Positions 31,201 to 39,629 of a stretch of 64,000 nt of DNA are shown here, one piece after another; positions within the stretch are counted from its first letter, which is position 1; every line of letters starts with the position of its first letter. The position numbers and the translations under genes are program-made. The stretch comes from a virus, in the IMG/VR virus record IMGVR_UViG_3300027792_000002, positions 1 through 64,000 of that record; one strand, written 5' to 3'. Below the pieces are notes generated by a model. That model saw only the letters and a program-made list of their open reading frames with translations, had not been told where the DNA came from and did no database searches.

Positions 31201-31653
31201 CTACAAGCATTGTTCAATATCGGGCTTACATTGGCAACAGCGAGTGCAAAATTAAATACTTTCCAGATCGCAGCAGCAATTTTGGCTGCTGCAACCGTAA
31301 TTGCTACCCCTATACCTGCTTATGCAAAAGGGGTTGAAAATGCGGAAGATATGTTTTTTGCAGGGGAAGAAGGGAGCGAATTGATACTAAAAGACGGAAA
31401 GGCTACGATAACCCCCAATAAAACGACTTTATTCAAAGGGTTCGGAGGGGCGGAAGTATTGCCCCACGATGAAACGCAAAAGTGGCTGGCGAATTATGCC
31501 ATGAAACAGTCTTACGACATAATAGACATGTCGCAAACGAACAGCTATTTGAAAAGCATCGACAATAAATTAGGGGCAAAAACAGAAACAAGTATTTTGC
31601 CCAACGGGAAAATAAGGATTAAACGGGGTCATGTAATAAGTACGATAGGATGA
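28267..31653 (+). CDS. Tail tape measure protein
   Basis: The 1128-aa product has coiled-coil ends (residues 1-140 and about 560-960). Its central domain is of the TP901-type tape measure: IDYGMDVLTLTERYIKFRAA, LGLKTDEVNGVFLALEQMIS, VTTEELRRQLGERLPGAFGI. Hydrophobic segments (VYAAAMFGINRLIQFF near 160, LNTFQIAAAILAAATVIATP near 1000) may insert into membranes at DNA ejection. By the usual 1.5 angstrom per residue rule the tail would be about 150-170 nm, an inference. The part at 29390-30000 is clearly more AT rich. Confidence 0.85.
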   Translation: MSNLITKEKLIDEPGIMKSLKNIANGIKKLNTTIEQIGSSGKNVSSLVKLAKSLNDIATATERVKTNSERLASTTEKLTKEEKNFLELMNKINNAERIAANAQAAKTRADIAETNAIKAKTQAKITDERLTQAQIRTTKMSTDATAKKTSSLTNLIKSIGVYAAAMFGINRLIQFFSRDLLNLIRQLDSLGFAMKTIIKDSGEFARTQAFLSKTAIDYGMDVLTLTERYIKFRAASMQSNMSASDTMNIFNSLAKAAGVLGLKTDEVNGVFLALEQMISKGTVTTEELRRQLGERLPGAFGIMADALGVSVKELNKMLKAGSVLSSDALPKFAVALEKAYGIEAIKKIDTLAAAQGRLKTAWVQFIDSLNISNLYKNIISGIADTISDFGDIIKSNSKTLAEYSTEINELDKNLNPLLITYKELSIKQSLSESEQKKLNETIMGIGNVVPYAITKFDEYGNAIEINTDKINEYKKAISAMYLEENKKVISTKEKELKRANEELINLEINLKTIDITSPAVKANMNWTVKRMELLNQKIATTKNSILGLETLLKKLKGEPLLPDESSGIKMFDSSDVEKQIDATEKMYKEFSSVNRKELNKESLDLLIELEKNGKTFKDYLKNKIKEKDSQIKESDEQYKKEKELYEKYRDGIEKVDDETLAKQFKRYEDSGIVVEEYSKAQFAYQIKLNELVNKGAKKSSQDKLKIMQDEQAAKREIMEQGFELELSKMDTEGEAMLLKQFTFGQKLLEQKKLDLEAQLELVKGDKVLEADIYRQIEATKTQIAIDGNKYRIAAQKRADKEASDKFMSDLEHKNSEYETALTIQLNNDLKKVASAKDAQQKMLDLEYEYNQAVLKYRKQEYQAAIDGDKITVEQKEKLKEQIDKINQSLAENSVKYTKDSGKTEVKDQKQKIRDMGDMVNEGFNFRNALYEGFLERAQEAYDLETKMAGDNVEKQIIAKRKFEKEDKKIKRQMAISDKLQALFNIGLTLATASAKLNTFQIAAAILAAATVIATPIPAYAKGVENAEDMFFAGEEGSELILKDGKATITPNKTTLFKGFGGAEVLPHDETQKWLANYAMKQSYDIIDMSQTNSYLKSIDNKLGAKTETSILPNGKIRIKRGHVISTIG

Positions 31654-32423
31654 TATTGGCGCAATTGAACATATTAGGGTTTTACTCGGTTAAGGCTTCG
31701 AGGCAATGGGACAATACCGCAAACAAAGAATTGCATATTGTTTTCCTCGAAACGAACCATGTCCCGGCAGTACAATTGGCAGTAAGCGCAGGGACGGCAG
31801 CTACTATACAGCTTTATACATATTTGGACATAGCTGCTGGCGACCCTATAAATATGGTAGTAACAGACCTTACGGATTACGTGAGGCTCAATTATTTGGG
31901 CGAAACATTGACGGGCGGCGATGTCTTGACGGACGGGTATTATTATATGAAAATCACCAATGGGGGATATTCTTATTATTCTGATATGTTCGCATGGACT
32001 TCCGATGTCACGGAATTATTGAAGGTTTCGGCAGTTTCTTCTAATATAAGCCATGGCGGGTATATATTCGATTTGACTAATTTTACTTATTTGTGCTATT
32101 TAAACGCCGAAAAATTAACCCCGCAACCGGAAAATGAAGAGGATGCAGAAACGGACAATGGGGTTGTTTCGCCTTATTATTCCAGTTTATCAATAACTAG
32201 GCAATGGAAGGTCTGGGGGTGCGAACACATATATTTGTTTTTATTGAGGTTGAGGCAATTCGATACAAACGGGACGGTTACAATAACATGGAATTATATT
32301 GCATATACGGCAAACGATATATTGGTAGAGATAGAAACAGACCACGCGGATGGCGACTTATTGGACATATCATTGAAGATAAAGCCGCCTGACGAGGTAA
32401 CGAAAGTAATAAACACTATTTGA
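31650..32423 (+). CDS. Distal tail protein (putative)
   Basis: The 257-aa product follows the tape measure with a four-base overlap and is beta rich throughout (MILAQLNILGFYSVKASRQW...). The position matches the distal tail (Dit-like) protein that caps the tube and binds the tip. Motif evidence is weak, and order in the operon carries the call. Confidence 0.6.
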   Translation: MILAQLNILGFYSVKASRQWDNTANKELHIVFLETNHVPAVQLAVSAGTAATIQLYTYLDIAAGDPINMVVTDLTDYVRLNYLGETLTGGDVLTDGYYYMKITNGGYSYYSDMFAWTSDVTELLKVSAVSSNISHGGYIFDLTNFTYLCYLNAEKLTPQPENEEDAETDNGVVSPYYSSLSITRQWKVWGCEHIYLFLLRLRQFDTNGTVTITWNYIAYTANDILVEIETDHADGDLLDISLKIKPPDEVTKVINTI

Positions 32424-35038
32424 TGGAAGGCAGCGTTTACATAAAATTTGGCATTACAGGGACTTATTTCCAAGTCGATCCTGAAAAAGTGAACCCGTTC
32501 AGCGATGAGTTGATTGACGGGATGCCTATCAAGCGCAAAAAATGGGACAAGGTAATAATCAAGAACAAGCCTTACAATTATAGCAATTTAGACCTTGAAA
32601 CCGCCACAGAAGCAGAAATAAACCGGGAGAAGCTTTATGACGTGATAATGGATACCTCCCCGACTACCGAAATATACATAAAGTACATTGCACCCAATTT
32701 GACAGAAATAGAAGGCTATTTCGGGGTAATAGACTGCGAAATAAACGACTATAAGACATTCATAACCATAACGCCTACCATTTACGACCAATACACTGAT
32801 TTCCTTGAAAACAGGGAAACCAAAGTAAATGTATTCGGCGGCAACGATTTAATTGTAAACGGCAATTTCGACAGTTGGACAAGCGGGTTGCCAGTAGGGT
32901 GGGAATATGAATATAACGAACCTGAATTTAATTCTGTATTAAGTAAAAATTGTGCATCATTATTAGCAAAAACCAGATTTACTGATGTAAAATCAATTAT
33001 ATATCAAAATATTGAAAATATACAAGAAGGCAGTAGTATTTTATTTAGTTTTTATTATGAATTGATCGGAGAAGATGATGTTAAAGAAAATTTAGGGTTG
33101 CGTATTAAATTAACAGATGGCATCAATACCAAATATGCAAGCAGGGATGGCAATTGGGGAGATGATGAAAACAAATTTAATTATGTAACCAATAAAACAG
33201 CAATACCAGAATCAAGTCTTTCTTCTTTTAAATACATACAAATAGTAATCGACCCTGCACCAATAAGCGGTGATTTAGAAATTAAATTTTATCACGAATA
33301 CAATACTACAACATGGTTTGAAAGCAATTTAATTATTTCTAATGTAGAGGCATATTCTTCTGATATACCTTTTATAGACCTTAATCTTCAATTGCTCGCA
33401 GACAACCTTGTAATAAAGCCGCAAAATGAATTGCAAAAAACAGACGGCTCTTATTTCAGCCGCTTTTGGGCTGACCCTGTGGTATGGAGGTTGGTAGGCA
33501 GCGACCCGGAAGTAGATTTATTGGATTATTTCGATGAAAACGGAGTACCCGAAAGCGCATATTTGTCGCATGGGCAATATGGGCCACGGGAAGAGGAAGG
33601 GCTGTATTATACGGATTTGATTACAGAATTTGACACAGATGACGAACATAGCAAATTTTACAAAGGAGAAATTTGCAAATTGACTTTGTATAAAGGGAAA
33701 AGGTATGGCTCTGCGACAAAAAAACATAGGCACATAGAAGCAATCGCAGAATTTGCAAGGGATGAATACAGGAAAGTTGACGAACCGGACGGGGAAGGCG
33801 GGTATGTGCCACCAGAAGAAGATGTTGGCTGGGTGCGGACTGTGGACAAAAACGACAAGGGCAATTTGTGGGTACGCAAACCGTTCAATGGGGTAGTCAC
33901 AGAATGGTCTTTAGGGGAATTGAATACAACAAGTGGCAGGATAGGAAGTTTTGACTATATAGAATCATTGGTATCAACCAAAGTTTACCCATATAATGAA
34001 TCTTCGATAGAACTAAGCGCAGGTGTGGATTTTAAAGAAATTGTAAAAAAGGTTTACAGGAGTACCCATTCCTCTTTAGCAGGGAAAGAAGTATATTCTA
34101 CTTTCTTTTGGGGTGACGAACCAGCAGGGGCTTATACCGATGCTTTGAAAGAACATATCCCTAGGTATTCTTCCGGGATAAATTATTATACGATGGAAGA
34201 CAATTACCTTTCAAAAATTGCCGCTATACATACGTTTCAATTCAAGACAGACAAATCGGAAGATTCTGATGATGCGACTTTGTATTTGAGTTCAAAAGAT
34301 GTCCTTGATAATTTAATGAATTTGCCAGCGCATTTATTTTGGTTTATAGACGCAGACAAAAATTTGCATATAGAACATATTTATTATTTGGACATCATAA
34401 ACGACTTCGTAAACCTCGAATCTTTGCCTGATACTTATAAAGCATGGAAGTACGACAAAGAAAAAATGTTTGCTACAATTGAACACAGGATGGCAAATTC
34501 CGGGTATTCTGATTTTTCGTTTACCAAATTCACGTTCGACAAAATTGTAACGAATAAGAGAAACCAAGATATTAAAAGCAATAAAAAAACAGAATATTTG
34601 ACTACTGACATCCAATATTGCATAGAAAACCCGGATGATTTGGAGAACGGTATCGTATTGGTAAATTATGAAACAATAGGCGGCGAAAACAATGTAAAAT
34701 ACGGCACTGGTTTTATTTCAGGCAAATCTATACCTAACGGGCTATTGTCTTTGTCAAACCTTGCAAAGACATTCGGCGATTATGAAGGTACATGGGAAAA
34801 CGGGAAAATAAACGATGAAGACGTAGAGTTCAAATATACTTTGCGGGTAAAAGAAGGGCTTGAAGAAATAAATTTATCAGGGGTATATGAAGAGGATTAT
34901 TATTTGAACGATTTAGGGATAGGATTTGCAAAAACAAAAACTATCGACTACGAGAAGGGGACTACCACGGTAAACCTTGTTTATAGGTATGTCGATTGGT
35001 ATATAATTGTTGAAACTGACAATATAATTGATATGTAA
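32423..35038 (+). CDS. Tail tip / tail-associated protein with inserted carbohydrate-binding-like domain
   Basis: ATG 32423 overlaps the previous TGA (TGATG). The 871-aa product starts with a tail-hub-like beta region (residues 1-140), then a segment beginning GNDLIVNGNFDSWTSGLPVG (about 145-310) that reads like a CBM4/9-type beta sandwich. A long hub region follows (about 310-870) with AIHTFQFKTDKS. The CBM-like insert is encoded by a markedly more AT-rich stretch (about 32860-33360), which indicates transfer. It probably forms the tip and helps bind surface glycans. Confidence 0.65.
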   Translation: MEGSVYIKFGITGTYFQVDPEKVNPFSDELIDGMPIKRKKWDKVIIKNKPYNYSNLDLETATEAEINREKLYDVIMDTSPTTEIYIKYIAPNLTEIEGYFGVIDCEINDYKTFITITPTIYDQYTDFLENRETKVNVFGGNDLIVNGNFDSWTSGLPVGWEYEYNEPEFNSVLSKNCASLLAKTRFTDVKSIIYQNIENIQEGSSILFSFYYELIGEDDVKENLGLRIKLTDGINTKYASRDGNWGDDENKFNYVTNKTAIPESSLSSFKYIQIVIDPAPISGDLEIKFYHEYNTTTWFESNLIISNVEAYSSDIPFIDLNLQLLADNLVIKPQNELQKTDGSYFSRFWADPVVWRLVGSDPEVDLLDYFDENGVPESAYLSHGQYGPREEEGLYYTDLITEFDTDDEHSKFYKGEICKLTLYKGKRYGSATKKHRHIEAIAEFARDEYRKVDEPDGEGGYVPPEEDVGWVRTVDKNDKGNLWVRKPFNGVVTEWSLGELNTTSGRIGSFDYIESLVSTKVYPYNESSIELSAGVDFKEIVKKVYRSTHSSLAGKEVYSTFFWGDEPAGAYTDALKEHIPRYSSGINYYTMEDNYLSKIAAIHTFQFKTDKSEDSDDATLYLSSKDVLDNLMNLPAHLFWFIDADKNLHIEHIYYLDIINDFVNLESLPDTYKAWKYDKEKMFATIEHRMANSGYSDFSFTKFTFDKIVTNKRNQDIKSNKKTEYLTTDIQYCIENPDDLENGIVLVNYETIGGENNVKYGTGFISGKSIPNGLLSLSNLAKTFGDYEGTWENGKINDEDVEFKYTLRVKEGLEEINLSGVYEEDYYLNDLGIGFAKTKTIDYEKGTTTVNLVYRYVDWYIIVETDNIIDM

Positions 35039-35040
35039 TT

Positions 35041-35448
35041 ATGAGTTTAACGCAGACACGGCCTAAAGATTTGGTTGCATACGACCCTGATGCAGAGGGC
35101 GCACCCGATGTTACGGAATTAGAGTTCGTAGTTGACCACAGCACTTTTGCGAAGCCAAAAAGTTTTAGCCAAATGGCAATGTCGAGTTTGTTGGGGCATA
35201 TAGAAAAAGATAGGTTGACAAATTTATCTAGCGCATCTGTAAGCGTGGTGTTCGGGTCTGCTTTTTCTTCTGTTCCTACTGGCGAAGTGCGAGTTTATAG
35301 GATGGACCCAATGGACGGCGGGTATATAAGGCAAATGGTAAATTGGGTATTTGACGATATAAACCAGCCTTCAACCACTGGGTTTAATTTGACTATTAAT
35401 AGTTCAGAAAGTTTGACTGGGGTTGTTTTAGAATATAATTTTCAATAA
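35041..35448 (+). CDS. Tail tip accessory protein (135 aa)
   Basis: The 135-aa product (MSLTQTRPKDLVAYDPDAEG...) has a flexible start and a beta-rich half (ASVSVVFGSAFSSVPTGEVR, GFNLTINSSESLTGVVLEYN). It lies between the tip and the first fibre and could be a fibre-attachment adaptor. No family recognised. Confidence 0.55.
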   Translation: MSLTQTRPKDLVAYDPDAEGAPDVTELEFVVDHSTFAKPKSFSQMAMSSLLGHIEKDRLTNLSSASVSVVFGSAFSSVPTGEVRVYRMDPMDGGYIRQMVNWVFDDINQPSTTGFNLTINSSESLTGVVLEYNFQ

Positions 35449-35451
35449 AAT

Positions 35452-38217
35452 ATGAAAAAATTAATTATTGCTATATTATTTTTAGCTGCTTCGGTTTTTG
35501 CACAGGCACAAATCAAAGGATATACGGTAAGGGGGACTATATCTGTTACGGCTGATTCATTGTTGGTATTCAACGGCGACACGCTAAAGGGGACTACCCA
35601 GATCGCATTGACGGATACATTGGTGGTCACTGCCGATTATTTGGCGGCGCAATTGGCAGCTTCTGGCATGGATTCGCTTTACTTCAACCCCAATTCAGGG
35701 TATATAAGCGCATACAACAACGGGGCGTTTATTGATTCTGCAAGCATAGACGACAGGTATCTATTATTGTCTGCTTTCGGGGACAGCCTTTCCGTGCATT
35801 TTTTAACGGAACTTGATTCAACTGGTTTCACGTTAGGTGCTTCGCAGGTAACTGATTTCCAAAGTTCGGTAGAGGCTTATTCCATAAACGAGGAAACCTT
35901 GTTTATAGGCGATTCTGCGAACATAGTCCATTGGGGGGACACTGTTTCGGATATTGCGACAAAATACGATATAGATACTATTGCCCGGTTTTCTGGGGAC
36001 TATGGCGATTTGGACAATATCCCTGCAACGTTTGCCCCGGCAGTGCATGGCAATGAGGCGCATACGGATACTTATATATCCGTAGAATTGGACGGCGACC
36101 CGACAAACGAATTGCAGGACTTGACACCTTATGTCCAATATACGGATTCCGGTACTGTATTCCCGACAGTTTACCAATTGGATACGGCAAAGGCGAACAT
36201 CCGGGGGGAAATTCCAGATACTTCCGGGCTTTGGCATTTAAACAGAAGTGTTTTGGATTTGATAGAATCAGCTTATTTAGATGCAGATTCTATAAAATTG
36301 GCTGGCATAGAAGCAGGGGCGACAGGCGACCAAACAGGGAGTGAAATAGAGGGGTTATTAGATACCGAACTTGCAAATACTGATTGGAAAAAAGCCATCG
36401 GGATTGTAGCCGGGACGGTTGCGGCTGGTGATGATTCCCGTTTCCACGATTCTGTCACCGTATCCGGTGAGGATTACGCAGCGATAGCAGGGAATCAAAA
36501 CATTGTTTTTTCAGAGGTCGATACTTCAAATATAAATACAGCGAATTTTATTTCTTTGATTGAGGCAAATTCCGGGAGTGCAAGCAATACGGAGAATGTT
36601 ACACAAACGGCACATGGTCTGTCGGTCGGGGATTGGATAAAGCATGACGGGGTAAGCTATTCGCTTGCACAGGCGGATGCAGCAGCCAATGCAGGGGTTA
36701 TCGGGGTGGTGTCAGACAGTGTTGATGCAGACAATTTCACATACCAGTTCGCTGGGGTTTATTCTGGTGGGACGTGGACATTGGGGGCTAACTATTTCCT
36801 TTCTGTCGATAACGCCGGGGTTGCTGAAACTGGCATAACCTATGTATCCGGGAATATCCGGGTATTCGTGGGGACAGGGGTCGCCGGGGGGCTTCTATTG
36901 GAAATTGACGTAGGTACGGAAATAGCGGCGGTAAACCCGTCAGTGGATTCATTGATAGCGGGGGACTTGGTAGATTTGAACCAAGGTTCTGGCGATGTTA
37001 CAGTAAGCGTTGACTTGTCGGAACTTGTAGGTGATGAAACTGCTGCGTTGACGGATTCTATACCATGGATAGATGCAAGCACCGGGCAAAAAAAGATGCT
37101 TTTAAGCACCCTGAAAACTTTAGTTGCTGATGGTACTGGTACGGATGACCAAACAGCAGCAGAAGTATCAATAGCAGATGCAGGTGGCATAATCACAGCA
37201 ACCGATGTAGAGGGGGCTTTGCAAGAAAATAGGACTGCAATTAATTTGAACACGGCGAAGGTTACCAATGCAACCCACACAGGCGATGCAACCGGGGCGA
37301 CAGCCTTAACGGTTGTCGCTTTAAACGGGACTAATCTTGCAGCACTGGGGACAGGGTTGATAAAGAATACTACAAGTACTGGGATACCTTCGATTGTAAC
37401 CGACAATTCAAGCAACTGGAATACCGCTTATACGGATAGGCTGAAATGGGACGGCGGGGCGACAGACTTAGTGGCTGCAACGGGGAGGACTTCGTTGGGG
37501 GCGACAACGGTTGGTGGTAACCTGTTTACTTTGACAAACCCTTCAGCAATAACATTTTTGCGTGTAAATGCTGACAATACGGTTACCGCCCAGAGTGCGG
37601 CTGACTTCAAAACATCGCTTTCTTTGAATAGCGTGGAAAACACGGCAATATCCACTTGGGCTGGGAGCGCAAATATAACAACTTTAGGGACGGTGACTTC
37701 CGGGACTATCGGGGCAAGCTCGGTACTCGGAGGGGTTACGATGACATTGGGTTCTGATGCAGATGGGGATATTTATTACAGGAGTTCCAATGTTTTGACA
37801 AGATTGGCAAAAGGGACTGCAACCCAAGTGTTGACGATGAACGCAGGTGCAACCGCCCCGGCTTGGTCAACTGTTTCACAGGATAACCATACCACGCAGA
37901 CATTGACTGTCGGCACTGATACTTTGGACTGGGTTTCCGGGGCTGATGGCTACATAAACGAACTTTCGGGCAACGCTACTGTAAAAGTCCACAATGTCCC
38001 GGACGGCAAATCAGGGACTATTCTAGTAATCAGGGATGCGACAAATACCGAAACATTCACGGTAAATGTGTATTCGGATGCTGGGAGTACGGAACTCACC
38101 CAGAAAATCATCGGGGCAAACAACGCTATCACGGGTACTGCAAGCAAAAGCAGCACTATCACATATAAACGGTTTGGCACAAACGTAACATTGGTATATG
38201 GGCATGAATACGAGTAA
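35452..38217 (+). CDS. Large tail fibre-like protein with signal peptide
   Basis: The 921-aa product starts MKKLIIAILFLAASVFAQAQ, a classic Bacteroidota Sec signal. The body is a long beta-repeat fibre with many Asp/Thr/Gly segments (YISVELDGDPTNELQDLTPY, VEGALQENRTAINLNTAKVT) and a C-terminal receptor-type domain (about 850-921) resembling the ends of the proteins at 39626 and 22294. It is probably a receptor-binding fibre. The signal peptide is unexpected for a virion part. Confidence 0.7.
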   Translation: MKKLIIAILFLAASVFAQAQIKGYTVRGTISVTADSLLVFNGDTLKGTTQIALTDTLVVTADYLAAQLAASGMDSLYFNPNSGYISAYNNGAFIDSASIDDRYLLLSAFGDSLSVHFLTELDSTGFTLGASQVTDFQSSVEAYSINEETLFIGDSANIVHWGDTVSDIATKYDIDTIARFSGDYGDLDNIPATFAPAVHGNEAHTDTYISVELDGDPTNELQDLTPYVQYTDSGTVFPTVYQLDTAKANIRGEIPDTSGLWHLNRSVLDLIESAYLDADSIKLAGIEAGATGDQTGSEIEGLLDTELANTDWKKAIGIVAGTVAAGDDSRFHDSVTVSGEDYAAIAGNQNIVFSEVDTSNINTANFISLIEANSGSASNTENVTQTAHGLSVGDWIKHDGVSYSLAQADAAANAGVIGVVSDSVDADNFTYQFAGVYSGGTWTLGANYFLSVDNAGVAETGITYVSGNIRVFVGTGVAGGLLLEIDVGTEIAAVNPSVDSLIAGDLVDLNQGSGDVTVSVDLSELVGDETAALTDSIPWIDASTGQKKMLLSTLKTLVADGTGTDDQTAAEVSIADAGGIITATDVEGALQENRTAINLNTAKVTNATHTGDATGATALTVVALNGTNLAALGTGLIKNTTSTGIPSIVTDNSSNWNTAYTDRLKWDGGATDLVAATGRTSLGATTVGGNLFTLTNPSAITFLRVNADNTVTAQSAADFKTSLSLNSVENTAISTWAGSANITTLGTVTSGTIGASSVLGGVTMTLGSDADGDIYYRSSNVLTRLAKGTATQVLTMNAGATAPAWSTVSQDNHTTQTLTVGTDTLDWVSGADGYINELSGNATVKVHNVPDGKSGTILVIRDATNTETFTVNVYSDAGSTELTQKIIGANNAITGTASKSSTITYKRFGTNVTLVYGHEYE

Positions 38218-39040
38218 GGTTATATTTGGGCTATTGTTGTTCTCTTTCTACTCTTTCGGGCAGGACGACATGTTTTATTTGGCGGGGCAAAGCGGGTTTA
38301 CTTACGACCTAACCGATGGCTTGATCTCCCTTTGGGAGCTTGATGAAACAAGCGGGACAAATGCTGCTGATGCACATGGGAGCAATGACGGGACTTATAC
38401 CAATAGCCCAACTCTGGCTCAAAGTACGGTTGCAAACTTGGGCTATTCCTGTCAGCTTGACGGGACTAATGATTATGTGCAAGTAACTAGCAATGTAACG
38501 GGTTATGCTTCAGCAATAACTATATCAAGTTGGGTTAAGCCAACAGACAATGCAAATAAACATATATTTTTCCTAGTTAAACGCACATCATCAGATGTTG
38601 AATGTTTTCAATTTTACAAATATAAATCTACTTCTGCAATAACGTTTCATCAAAGCGCGGCTAATTATGCTAATTCAACGAGTACGCTAGCAATAACTAA
38701 CAATGTTTGGTATCACATAGCTGTAACATACGATGGAAGTTATGTTAGATTCTATGTGAATGGTTCGCAACATGGCAATGCGGTTGCAAAAACTTGGACG
38801 TTTTCAGAATCGGATTATGATACTTTTATTGGAACTGACAATGCTGGGAATTATACGGCTGGGTATTTTGACCAAACAGCCATTTGGGGGAGGGCTTTGT
38901 CTGCTGATGAAATGACCTTCCTAAACGATAGCCAAAGCGGCCGCCCTTACGTGAACTTCACAGCTTGTACCCATATGTTGTGGGATGACTTGCTAGATAG
39001 GAAATTTGGGTTTAAATCATTATTAAAAATAGCAAGCTAA
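38204..39040 (+). CDS. LamG/concanavalin-like secreted protein
   Basis: ATG 38204 (MNTSKVIFGLLLFSFYSFGQ) opens with a signal peptide. Residues 45-250 form a LamG-like jelly roll: LISLWELDETSGTNAADAHG, CQLDGTNDYVQVTSNVTGYA, ITISSWVKPTDNANKHIFFL, NVWYHIAVTYDGSYVRFYVN, YFDQTAIWGRALSADEMTFL. Such domains bind carbohydrates. It overlaps the fibre gene by 14 bases, so it is likely part of the adsorption apparatus or attached to the fibres. Confidence 0.7.
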   Translation: MNTSKVIFGLLLFSFYSFGQDDMFYLAGQSGFTYDLTDGLISLWELDETSGTNAADAHGSNDGTYTNSPTLAQSTVANLGYSCQLDGTNDYVQVTSNVTGYASAITISSWVKPTDNANKHIFFLVKRTSSDVECFQFYKYKSTSAITFHQSAANYANSTSTLAITNNVWYHIAVTYDGSYVRFYVNGSQHGNAVAKTWTFSESDYDTFIGTDNAGNYTAGYFDQTAIWGRALSADEMTFLNDSQSGRPYVNFTACTHMLWDDLLDRKFGFKSLLKIAS

Positions 39041-39110
39041 AATGAAAACAATAAAACTAAAAATAAAAAGCTTTTTACATGATTTAAAATTAATGCTTAA
39101 ATATTTAGCC

Positions 39111-39629
39111 ATGAAAACACTAGTCGTAATATCAATGATATTCTTAGCCTATAATATACAGGCTCAAACAGTAGAACAGTTAAAAACTTATGTTGACAGC
39201 CAGAAAACAACCGTCAATGAAAAAGTTGGCGAAAAGTGGCAGCCAATTTATTCAGACAGCACGTATTACCGTGCAAAGGCGGGTGATTCGATCTGGTATT
39301 CTCAGGAATCGCAGGATTTGTCATTGAAAGGGAAAGCATTGAAAAATAGTTGGTCGAAAAATGACACTGTCTATGTCCCCCAGATTACCCGGCACTCATT
39401 CCAAGAGGAATGGCTATACAACGGGGTTGTCATATATAAACAAAAAATAGGCATATATGCAAATGTGGTGAAACAAAAACCCCAAAAAGAACAGTTGATA
39501 GACTGGCTTAAATATGCCAAAACAAACGATATAAAAAGCAATAATGTTATATTGATAGGCGACTACATATTAGGTAAAAACCAACCTGTCATACAACAGG
39601 ACAGCATAATTAAAGAAATCAAGAAATGA
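39111..39629 (+). CDS. Secreted accessory protein between fibres (172 aa)
   Basis: ATG 39111 (MKTLVVISMIFLAYNIQAQ) gives a clean signal peptide; the frame is open back to 39042. The mature part has a helix (TVEQLKTYVDSQKTTVNEKV) and strands, ending in a charged tail. It overlaps the next gene by four bases. It may be a fibre chaperone or a decoration; unknown. Confidence 0.6.
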   Translation: MKTLVVISMIFLAYNIQAQTVEQLKTYVDSQKTTVNEKVGEKWQPIYSDSTYYRAKAGDSIWYSQESQDLSLKGKALKNSWSKNDTVYVPQITRHSFQEEWLYNGVVIYKQKIGIYANVVKQKPQKEQLIDWLKYAKTNDIKSNNVILIGDYILGKNQPVIQQDSIIKEIKK

